Assembly: GCA_030621945.1 (NCBI GenBank)
Contig: JAUXGS010000045.1
Coordinates: forward strand, 1-7,089
DNA from: Methanosarcinales archaeon
Lineage (GTDB): Archaea; Halobacteriota; Syntropharchaeia; Alkanophagales; Methanospirareceae
DNA: 7,089 bases
Direction of reading: 5' to 3'
In this document: positions 1-6,173 of the stretch, one piece after another
Layout of the letters: every line of letters starts with the position of its first letter
Position numbering within the stretch: the first letter of the stretch is position 1
Made by a program: the position numbers and the translations under genes
The notes under the pieces: generated by a model
What the model was told of the DNA's origin: nothing
What the model saw: the letters and a program-made list of their open reading frames with translations, nothing else
The model's database searches: none

Positions 1-1535
1 AAGTCCGCACCCTCCATCATTTCATCGCTCATCTCATCCTTATTCAGCATAAACGGCTCGTCCAGTATTATTTTCGCTTTGCCAACCGTCATCGTTGACC
101 AGCTAATATTCCTTATTCGCGTGCCGTATCGTTTCAATAGCGCAAGTTTAAAAAAATCTCGCGTCTGCTCGGGTGCATTACTCAATGCATAGTTCACTCG
201 TTCTGGAAGCGAGGACCAATCCACATGCGGCAATTTGCTCTTTGCGAATGCTAATGACTCCTTCGAATTAAACAGACAATCACTTTTTATACTTCCCTTT
301 TCGTCATCGAGGTAATACCGCACACTCTCATCCAGCAATGCATATTGGTTACAGACACTCATGCCTTCAGAGGCAGTTTTTGGCTCGTAATTCACAAGCA
401 ACGCCAATTTCGTTACCCAGTCAATACCATCCACGTAGTTTTCCAGGCTCCGCGCTTCTAAGTCTTCTATCAGATTATTAAAACAGGTTAGCCCCATTTC
501 ATCCCACTTACTCACTTCTCCTCCTTCATTATCCTGCATCTTCTCTATCGCATCTAAATAAAAACGTAAAATGGATACCGCATCTGTTCTCTCTCCGTTC
601 TCCAATTTTATCGCCCACTCGCAGTCCTGTGTATCAAGTGATAGTTCCTTGAACGCTCTAACCGGGTCTTCTATCTCTGGTGCAGCATCTAAGAATCCCA
701 ACTCAAACGCACGCGTTACCAGCGCTTGTGTGATGTCACGCAAGAAAATCGCATATTCAGAACGAAGCGCTTCATAATGAATATCGTGCAGTCGCCAATA
801 CTGATGCGCGGCATGGGGCTGATCCCTCGTGTTCAGGATGCCTCTTCCCGTAGTGGTAGAAAGCGAAGATTTTTGCATAACAAACATCGCGCGTGGCGAA
901 ATAACGAACTTCACTCCCCCTTTACCAACGGTCTCTCCGGAAACAACATCTCCGGATCCGGTAAATAATATTCTTGTAACTACCCATGGTATGAGCGCTT
1001 TTTCTACGCGATTCCAATCTCTGCACGCTGCACGTTTTGTGATTATATTCCCGTGCGTAGCGTAGGTATTGGTCTTTATCTTTCTCCCTTTTCCCGTCCG
1101 CATACCAGTTTCAGGTGAAGAAGAAGGAGAAGGAGAAGTGAAGAAATTGGCAACATTATTCTTATGGATGACTATTTTCTCCTTTAACGCTAAACTCGCC
1201 TCTCGCGACCCCACAAAGGCGTAGATCTCTGATGCTTTATCGTATGCCACGGCGTCAAAAGGGTTATTATAAGACGGTGTTGCAATCTCAAGATGTCCCA
1301 TATCGTTATAAATCCGAGAGCCGTTATCACCGTATGACGACGTTATCTTCGATTCATGCAGCTCTTGCGAGACTTCCGTAATAATGTCCCACGTCACATC
1401 TCTTGAAAAACCGCTCCTTTTTAAACCCTGAATCGCAGCGTTAACCAGCAATGAAGGATTTAAGCGTGCTTTCGCACTCACGGGATATTCCTGCTCAATC
1501 CCCCTTATCTTATTTTCTGTCCCTACCCGTGGCAC
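1..1535 (-). CDS. Dop-like PafA/Dop family protein (depupylase/deamidase-like), C-terminus cut by window edge
   Basis: I translated this by hand from a GTG at 1535-1533; 511 full codons are open to the left edge. It belongs to the carboxylate-amine ligase (glutamine synthetase-like) fold family that contains PafA and Dop, which attach or remove Pup. Visible motifs: the metal-binding E-x-E in GIEQEY (E14, E16); NGSRIYNDMGHLEIATP (71-87), where D78 aligns with the catalytic Asp of Dop and PafA; NPFDAVAYDKASE (91-103), close to the Dop motif NPxDAVxWDxAxE; KNN (125-127); YATHGN (158-163, Dop has YGTHEN); LNTRDQPHA (234-242); RLH and RSE (248-260); EDPVRAFKELS (289-299); DWVTKLALL (372-380); and APEQTRDFF (454-462). 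These favour Dop over PafA. A Ser/Pro-rich insert lies at about 130-155. Dop proteins are around 500 residues, so little is missing. GTG is the only usable start: the frame has a stop just upstream, and an AAGGAG site lies 7 nt before it. It is third in the operon, 13 nt after the PafA-like gene. Family membership is firm. The substrate is not known, because no Pup gene is visible. Confidence 0.82.
   Translation of the reverse strand, partial: MPRVGTENKIRGIEQEYPVSAKARLNPSLLVNAAIQGLKRSGFSRDVTWDIITEVSQELHESKITSSYGDNGSRIYNDMGHLEIATPSYNNPFDAVAYDKASEIYAFVGSREASLALKEKIVIHKNNVANFFTSPSPSSSPETGMRTGKGRKIKTNTYATHGNIITKRAACRDWNRVEKALIPWVVTRILFTGSGDVVSGETVGKGGVKFVISPRAMFVMQKSSLSTTTGRGILNTRDQPHAAHQYWRLHDIHYEALRSEYAIFLRDITQALVTRAFELGFLDAAPEIEDPVRAFKELSLDTQDCEWAIKLENGERTDAVSILRFYLDAIEKMQDNEGGEVSKWDEMGLTCFNNLIEDLEARSLENYVDGIDWVTKLALLVNYEPKTASEGMSVCNQYALLDESVRYYLDDEKGSIKSDCLFNSKESLAFAKSKLPHVDWSSLPERVNYALSNAPEQTRDFFKLALLKRYGTRIRNISWSTMTVGKAKIILDEPFMLNKDEMSDEMMEGAD
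1117..1145. repeat. GAA/GGA simple triplet tract inside the Dop-like gene
   Basis: The plus strand carries a run of purine triplets (GAA and GGA, with one GTG). Read on the coding minus strand, it gives the Ser/Pro string in TSPSPSSSP of the Dop-like protein (about residues 133-141). The length is a multiple of three in frame, so the gene stays open. It encodes most of the low-complexity core of an insert that bacterial Dop and PafA lack at this position. Confidence 0.6.
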
Positions 1536-1542
1536 TTCCTTT

Positions 1543-1549
1543 CTCCTTC
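1543..1549 (-). promoter_or_regulatory. Ribosome binding site for the Dop-like gene
   Basis: On the minus strand GAAGGAG overlaps the last base of the upstream TAG stop and ends 7 nt before the GTG at 1535. It decides the GTG start, since no ATG is available upstream and the first downstream ATG would remove the E-x-E motif. Its position next to the upstream stop suggests translational coupling to the PafA-like gene. Confidence 0.7.
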
Positions 1550-3285
1550 TACACTTCCTTGCTTATCTCTTCTATCTTCTTCTTTATTGATTCCTCATTC
1601 CAGCCATCCAGTTCATCGAACCGGAACGTTTTGTTATTAGCATACAATAGATAATCTAAGTATGGGTTTCTGACGATTCTATCTCTTATTTCCCTGCTTA
1701 TCTCATCCTCCCAGCCCCGTATATCGCCCTCCTCGGCGAGCAATCGTACGAGAACCTGTCGTGCTCCTTCTCCTCTATTCCGCTCTCGGCAAAACACCAC
1801 TACCGCGCTTGGCATTCTCGCGAGTTCCGGATAACGCTCAAACAGCCGCGCGTATTCCTCACTGCTCGGTCTGCTCACATCTATCTTCACATTTGGCTCC
1901 TTGTTTATCGTTATCTTATTCCAGCTCAGTGTCGCATCCTCGAATGCAGACGCAAGTCTAACCCGTAACTCGGCTCGTGAATTCTTCGGCGGAAAGAGTA
2001 ACGCTTCTCCTACATCCTCTTCGGTTAATATTCGTTCCACCCCAATCTTATCCGCAACGCACTCGTATAAGTCATAATCGCAGAGATTAGTGAAATCAAA
2101 AGATGCGGCTATCTTCTTCTCCATCTGATCTTCCATCATATACATGCTCCGGTAATCAAACTTCCCTATCGGGATGTAGTTGTATTCAAACTCGTTTATC
2201 TCGTTCTTTATCGCCCATAACTTCATTACCCATTCTATGCGACGAAAAACGTAAGGATCTTCAAGCAATCCCTGATCAAACTTGGTGCAAATCCTCTTAA
2301 AAGTATCCAGAGCATATTTATCCCAGTAAGAGACTTTCCGCTCCGCAAACAACTCCTCTATCGCTTCGAGATAGTTACTCGTAAGGTAATCAATGGCGGA
2401 TTCCGTCCTCCCATTCATCAGCTTTATGCGCCAGTCCCCCTCTGTATTCGCTGAAATGTCTTTAAAAGTCTGAAGTGGATTCCAGATCTCCTCCACGTGC
2501 GTGATTTTCCCTGACTCTATCGCATCTATTACATACGACGTAATGGCATTGCAGAGCAACCTTGTGACCTCCGAACGAACTCCTTCGCCTGACGTAACAT
2601 GCACACGATATGTATCCCTTGTGCTCAATGGTTCGTCCCGTGTGGATAATATTGGCCATTGCGACGGTGATTCGGTGAAAACCCTTCGAGAAACCATCGC
2701 TTTGGGCGATATCACGTATTTTATTCCCGCCTTATCCGCTACATAGCCCCCAGCGCCAAAGAAGATCTTACGAAGTACTAAAAACGGGATGAGCAAATGC
2801 TCTTTGCCTACAAAACTCTTCCGGTCCACTGTATATGACTCGTGCGTGCCCCTGCTGTACCTCTTGTCTATCTCCACGTTTGCTTTCCAGCATTGGATAT
2901 GGGCTAAAGACTTCTTTCTCTTCTTCAATTTCTCTCGGTATCGTTCGTTTGCTTTCTCCACGCCTATCTGCATGTACAGCTCTGCGGCCTTGTCATATTT
3001 GAGCACCTCAAATGCATCTCTACATTCAGGCGTTGCTATCTCGAGATGCCCGCCCGTGCAGATGTAAATTCGCGATCCATTTCTCAAAAAGCCATCGTTC
3101 CTTCTACGCAGCTTCGAGCAGATTGCATTCGAGTCGTCAAAAAAAGTATAATCCTCGAGTGCGTGAATTACTTCATCCACATGATAAAATCTTGCATAAC
3201 GGTACAATCCGGGTGATTCAGAACTTAGGCCCACTCTAAATTCATGCTCGAGCCCTTGCCATCTGTTCAAATCCTCCTTTTCCAT
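1549..3285 (-). CDS. PafA-like PafA/Dop family protein with Cys at the catalytic Asp position and a C-terminal extension
   Basis: This is a 578-residue member of the PafA/Dop amidoligase family; PafA joins Pup to substrate lysines using ATP. Motifs in order: GLEHEF (E13-x-E15, metal/ATP site); FLRNGSRIY (66-74); GGHLEIATPEC (78-88), close to the PafA consensus HPEYATPEC; YDKAAELY (97-104); WKAN (133-136, for KNN); RGTHESY (145-151); LLIPFLVLRKIFFGAGG (164-180); ILSTRDEP (212-219); RVHV...RSE (227-239); DWRIKL (284-289) with E-W-V-x-K-L (351-356); DLYECVADKIGVER (405-418); FPPKNSRAELR (431-441). The PEC motif and the tail pattern lean toward PafA, while GTHE is Dop-like. The expected catalytic Asp is replaced by Cys (C76, codon at 3060-3058). 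PafA proteins are about 450-480 residues, so roughly 475-578 is an extra charged region ending in a predicted helix. It lies 28 nt after the ATPase gene and 13 nt before the Dop-like gene. Family is certain enough; ligase activity is inferred and is put in doubt by C76. Confidence 0.83.
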   Translation of the reverse strand: MEKEDLNRWQGLEHEFRVGLSSESPGLYRYARFYHVDEVIHALEDYTFFDDSNAICSKLRRRNDGFLRNGSRIYICTGGHLEIATPECRDAFEVLKYDKAAELYMQIGVEKANERYREKLKKRKKSLAHIQCWKANVEIDKRYSRGTHESYTVDRKSFVGKEHLLIPFLVLRKIFFGAGGYVADKAGIKYVISPKAMVSRRVFTESPSQWPILSTRDEPLSTRDTYRVHVTSGEGVRSEVTRLLCNAITSYVIDAIESGKITHVEEIWNPLQTFKDISANTEGDWRIKLMNGRTESAIDYLTSNYLEAIEELFAERKVSYWDKYALDTFKRICTKFDQGLLEDPYVFRRIEWVMKLWAIKNEINEFEYNYIPIGKFDYRSMYMMEDQMEKKIAASFDFTNLCDYDLYECVADKIGVERILTEEDVGEALLFPPKNSRAELRVRLASAFEDATLSWNKITINKEPNVKIDVSRPSSEEYARLFERYPELARMPSAVVVFCRERNRGEGARQVLVRLLAEEGDIRGWEDEISREIRDRIVRNPYLDYLLYANNKTFRFDELDGWNEESIKKKIEEISKEV

Positions 3286-3313
3286 TTCTCATGTCAGAGT
3301 TAAGTTAACCAAA

Positions 3314-4945
3314 TTAAAAATGCATTCCTGTGTCTTCCTCTGGCACCTCTTCATATCCGGATACTAATATCTCCTCCGCTCTTCGCTGCACAAACTTATC
3401 AAATCCTTCTTTTAAGTGCCCCATATTCACACCTATCTCCTCTATGTGCTTATATCGCTTAAGCAAATCCTCTACCTTCTTTCCCACGTCTAATATCTCC
3501 GAAAAACCTTCTTTATCCCATACGTTCCTCAGCGCATCGTTGCTGATAGCACCTTTTTTCATCATCAGCATTGTTCGCTCCTCCAACGCCTTATCCCTCG
3601 CATAACCAAATATCTGCGCGATGAACCGCCCGGTTATTGCATCCTCTCGCTTTATCCGCCCTAGTTCAGTCTCAACGTACGCATCAGCATACATGTAACG
3701 GACAATCTCTTCCACCAGATAGGTCCTCGCCTCTTCTTCCCCCCCTTTCTCCTTTATCAGGTAGCGGTCGAGCGGGATTTTCTTTGCGTAAATCCGTGCG
3801 ATGGAATATGCTGCTTCGCTCTCAGGCTTCGAGACCTCGATTATCTTGTCAAATCGCGACCTAAATGCGGAATCTATAAGATGCAGCCGGTTTGTTGCAC
3901 CGATTACAGTGAGGTGTGGATGCAGGGCGTAAAAACCATCTAAAATATCCAGTAATTGTCCAGTAACTCTTTCCGGCGCACCGGACGACCCTGTGTACAT
4001 ACCTCTTTCTTGCGCTAAAGCATCTATCTCATCAAAGAAGATTACACCATAATCGTTTTCTCCCTCCTCTAATTTATCGTTCGCAGCCTTGAACACCATC
4101 CTTACATTCTTCTCTGACTCGCCAAGCCACATGCTGAAAAGCTCTCCGGCACCCACCTTTACAAATTCACAGTTGGGTAATGCAGATGCTAATGCTTTTG
4201 CGCACATTGTTTTTCCACATCCAGGCGGACCGTACATCAGTATCCGGCGGGAACTTTCGCCATATTTAGAGTAATCATCAGGATTTACCATCGGAAGAAT
4301 AATACTCTTTATCAAATCTTGTTTCACTTCCTTCAAGCCACCGATATTATTAAAACTCACTCCCGGGCTCTTTGTAACTTCATAGCGGGAGTACTCCTTT
4401 GCCGTATAACTTTTCTTTATATCAAGCGTACCGGGAAGGAGTCCTACCTTCATCCCCTCTTTTACCGTCTCCTTTTCTTCATCTCTCAACCTTTTATATA
4501 TCCTACCACGACCTTTTCCCGTGGATACTTCAACTATCCATCCCTCACCATCATCTTCCTTTCTCAGTTCCTCTACCTCTCCAACCTCTAAATCAACCAT
4601 CCGGTCATATATGTCGGTGATTCCTATGGTAAACCCACTTGGGTTATTCTTATCCGGGATGCGTCCTATGAACACGTACTTTCCCTCTTGTAGCTCCTCT
4701 ATCTCCTTCTCAGTAAGCGTCCCGTAAGGTAAAGATTTTAATGCCCCGTTTAAATTCACGATGGCACTATCGTTAAGTTTCTCAACCACGAATCCGCAGT
4801 CTAATGGTGGTGCCCTCGATTTTGAAACAAGCTTCTCTAAATCCTCTTTATATGCTTCTGTCTCTTCGTATTTCCTTCTTAACCTTCGATAATCGCTCTC
4901 TAACCGTTCATACTCGTATCTTGGAATATAATCCTCTTGTTCCAT
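3314..4945 (-). CDS. arc: ARC/Mpa-like proteasome-associated AAA+ ATPase
   Basis: This 543-residue protein should form a hexameric ring that unfolds substrates and passes them to the 20S proteasome. Layout: charged coiled coil at about 8-43; first OB-like segment about 46-110; second about 115-185; AAA module from about 195, starting SFNNIGGL. Walker A is GPPGCGKT (239-246), with the Cys typical of ARC/Mpa where PAN has Thr. Walker B is VIFFDEID (301-308), sensor 1 is GATN (349-352), and an SRFD arginine motif lies at 363-366. Pore loop 1 reads M-W-L-G (272-275). After the AAA core, IPLDRYL, a GG-E element and LVEEIVRYMYA (410-420) parallel ARC proteins. Two OB-like segments argue against PAN, which has one. 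The protein ends in TGMHF, where Mpa has GQYL and PAN has an HbYX motif. The TATA-like box 29-39 nt upstream implies a near-leaderless mRNA, and no Shine-Dalgarno site is evident. It is the first gene of the operon with the two PafA/Dop homologues, which supports a proteasome-tagging role. CDC48/AMA-type ATPases are less likely. Confidence 0.85.
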   Translation of the reverse strand: MEQEDYIPRYEYERLESDYRRLRRKYEETEAYKEDLEKLVSKSRAPPLDCGFVVEKLNDSAIVNLNGALKSLPYGTLTEKEIEELQEGKYVFIGRIPDKNNPSGFTIGITDIYDRMVDLEVGEVEELRKEDDGEGWIVEVSTGKGRGRIYKRLRDEEKETVKEGMKVGLLPGTLDIKKSYTAKEYSRYEVTKSPGVSFNNIGGLKEVKQDLIKSIILPMVNPDDYSKYGESSRRILMYGPPGCGKTMCAKALASALPNCEFVKVGAGELFSMWLGESEKNVRMVFKAANDKLEEGENDYGVIFFDEIDALAQERGMYTGSSGAPERVTGQLLDILDGFYALHPHLTVIGATNRLHLIDSAFRSRFDKIIEVSKPESEAAYSIARIYAKKIPLDRYLIKEKGGEEEARTYLVEEIVRYMYADAYVETELGRIKREDAITGRFIAQIFGYARDKALEERTMLMMKKGAISNDALRNVWDKEGFSEILDVGKKVEDLLKRYKHIEEIGVNMGHLKEGFDKFVQRRAEEILVSGYEEVPEEDTGMHF

Positions 4946-4973
4946 ACTTATCTATTAAAGCGTATGTACTTGA

Positions 4974-4984
4974 TTTTATAAAAA
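4974..4984 (-). promoter_or_regulatory. TATA-like box for the ATPase operon
   Basis: On the minus strand TTTTTATAAAA is centred near 4979. Archaeal transcription usually starts about 25 nt downstream of the box centre, here about 4953, which leaves roughly 8 nt before the ATG at 4945. That agrees with the absence of a Shine-Dalgarno site there. It is the only good box in the gap in this direction. No promoter is evident in the 28- and 13-nt gaps within the operon. Confidence 0.5.
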
Positions 4985-5018
4985 TCCATTGCCTCACATC
5001 CATTTTTACATAATAATA

Positions 5019-5031
5019 TTAAATATATATA
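5019..5031 (+). promoter_or_regulatory. TATA-like box for the AbrB-PhoU gene
   Basis: TTAAATATATATA is centred near 5025, preceded by an A-rich stretch (ATAATA). A start about 25 nt downstream would fall at or just before the ATG at 5053, giving a leaderless or nearly leaderless transcript. This fits the lack of a strong Shine-Dalgarno site there. The general AT richness of this 107-nt gap allows other choices, such as the T-run at 5003-5007. Confidence 0.45.
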
Positions 5032-5052
5032 GAGATATAAAGAAGATAGAGA

Positions 5053-6078
5053 ATGAAAGAGGAGAAGAGGAAAATACAACTCACCGGTGGTTCAACATTT
5101 ACTATCTCGCTTCCTATAAAATGGGCACGGGAGGTGGGTGTAAGGCAGGGAGATGAACTCTCGTTAATTCAACGTGGTGATAAATCACTCGTCTTAACTC
5201 CGTTGAAGGATAAAGAAGAGCAGATAAAATGTGCTGAACTCGTGCTCTCGGCAAAAGAGAGTTTTGAGGGCAACTTCAGGTATCTTATCTCTCATTACCT
5301 CGTTGGATATGATGTTGTAAAGCTGTTATCGCCGGGCGGTTTTGAAGCGGAGGAGAGAAAGAGGATAAAGGCGGAAGTGCGGAAGCGGCTGATAGGCATG
5401 GAGGTTGTTGGTGAATCGTCAAAGGAGATAGTGCTCAAAAGTTTTTTGAAATATGAGGACTTCACGCTCCAAGATGCGATACGGAGTATGTCCAAGATAA
5501 TTTTATCAATGCAAGAAGATGCGGTTTCTGCACTTGAGATAAGCGATCGGAACCGTGCAAAGGATGTTATAGAGCGGGATAACGAGATAGACAGATTTTA
5601 TTTGCTCATTGTTCGGCAGCTTAAGGCGGTGATAAGAGACCCAGAGCTTGCGAAGAAAATAGGGGTGAGCAGACAGCGAGATAGCCTGGGCTACCGGATT
5701 ATCGTGAAGAATATGGAGCGGATAGGCGATCATATCGAGAGCATAGCAAAGAATTCTATGATGATGAGCACACCGGTAGGGATAAAAAGCATAAAAGAAC
5801 TCGGCACTCGCACGAGAACTCTCTTTACCAAGACCTTAGCTTCCTTATCAAACAATGATATAGTAACGGCGAATGAAGCGATAAGAGATGCAAATATGCT
5901 GGTTGATAGAGTTGAAGAGATAAATGAGCGAATCTTAGCAGAGGAATGGAGTGTTACAGACAAGATACACGCTCTTTCTATACTGGAGAGTTGGGGGCGA
6001 ATAGCGAAGTACTGCGAGGATATAGCAGAGGTAACGATAAATCTTGGGATAGGGGGAGTAGAGGAATCAGAGTTTTAA
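5053..6078 (+). CDS. AbrB-PhoU phosphate uptake regulator, archaeal type
   Basis: This 341-residue protein fuses an AbrB/SpoVT-like swapped-hairpin DNA-binding domain (about 1-50: RKIQLTGGSTFTISLP, then WAREVGVRQGDELSL) to PhoU-like helical repeats. PhoU signatures are ERDNEIDRFY (174-183), NMERIGDHIESIA (220-232) and a weaker second copy, SWGRIAKYCEDIAE (313-326). Their acidic residues bind metal clusters in PhoU proteins. Such archaeal fusions are annotated as phosphate uptake regulators. The DNA-binding domain suggests it acts directly on promoters, unlike bacterial PhoU, which works through PstB and PhoR. No pst, pho or Na/Pi transporter genes are in the window, so the phosphate link rests on the family only. 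It is transcribed divergently from the ATPase operon across a 107-nt gap. AbrB-type proteins often regulate their own promoter, so an effect on the shared region is possible but not shown. It could instead regulate another ion or nutrient. Confidence 0.85.
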   Translation: MKEEKRKIQLTGGSTFTISLPIKWAREVGVRQGDELSLIQRGDKSLVLTPLKDKEEQIKCAELVLSAKESFEGNFRYLISHYLVGYDVVKLLSPGGFEAEERKRIKAEVRKRLIGMEVVGESSKEIVLKSFLKYEDFTLQDAIRSMSKIILSMQEDAVSALEISDRNRAKDVIERDNEIDRFYLLIVRQLKAVIRDPELAKKIGVSRQRDSLGYRIIVKNMERIGDHIESIAKNSMMMSTPVGIKSIKELGTRTRTLFTKTLASLSNNDIVTANEAIRDANMLVDRVEEINERILAEEWSVTDKIHALSILESWGRIAKYCEDIAEVTINLGIGGVEESEF

Positions 6079-6124
6079 GGACGAATCAAGATAACGTTTA
6101 GGTAATCATGTTAATGACTGTAAG

Positions 6125-6137
6125 TATTTATTATTTA
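6125..6137 (+). promoter_or_regulatory. Possible TATA-like box upstream of srp54
   Basis: TATTTATTATTTA lies in the 95-nt gap between the AbrB-PhoU stop and the srp54 start. A start about 25 nt downstream (near 6157) would leave a short leader that includes the ribosome binding site. The match is to AT content and spacing only, and read-through from the PhoU gene is equally possible. Confidence 0.3.
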
Positions 6138-6164
6138 GATAGATAGAAGAGGAGCTTGAGGTGT

Positions 6165-6169
6165 AGGAG
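6165..6169 (+). promoter_or_regulatory. Ribosome binding site for srp54
   Basis: AGGAG lies 4 nt before the ATG at 6174, in a purine-rich leader that also contains GGAG at 6151. It supports the ATG at 6174, which gives an N-terminus matching SRP54 proteins (MLGKLSSALKETI). Confidence 0.65.
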
Positions 6170-6173
6170 ATAG

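Noticed and set aside
571..1065. Several overlapping plus-strand frames of 68-80 codons
   Set aside because: All are antisense to the Dop-like gene, whose motifs run continuously through this stretch; no ribosome binding sites or recognisable products.
1549..3285. Glutamine synthetase or glutamate-cysteine ligase as an alternative identity
   Set aside because: The fold is related, but NG-R-Y, H-x-E-x-ATPEC, GTHES and STRDEP in this order are PafA/Dop-specific, and the ATPase partner agrees.
3286..3313. Possible small pup gene between the ATPase and PafA-like genes
   Set aside because: The gap is only 28 nt and contains no ORF; it cannot encode a Pup-sized protein.
4319..4591. 90-codon plus-strand frame with a hydrophobic, Phe/Leu-rich product resembling a membrane protein
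   Set aside because: It is antisense to the OB-like segments of the ATPase; the hydrophobicity comes from reading Glu/Lys/Arg-rich codons in reverse.
3314..4945. Identification of the ATPase as PAN, the usual archaeal proteasomal ATPase
   Set aside because: Two OB-like segments, the GPPGCGKT Walker A, the ARC-type region after the AAA core and the PafA/Dop neighbours fit ARC/Mpa better than PAN.
6108..6146. 12-residue ORF between the AbrB-PhoU gene and srp54
   Set aside because: Too short, AT-rich, no ribosome binding site and no leader-peptide features; overlaps the possible promoter.
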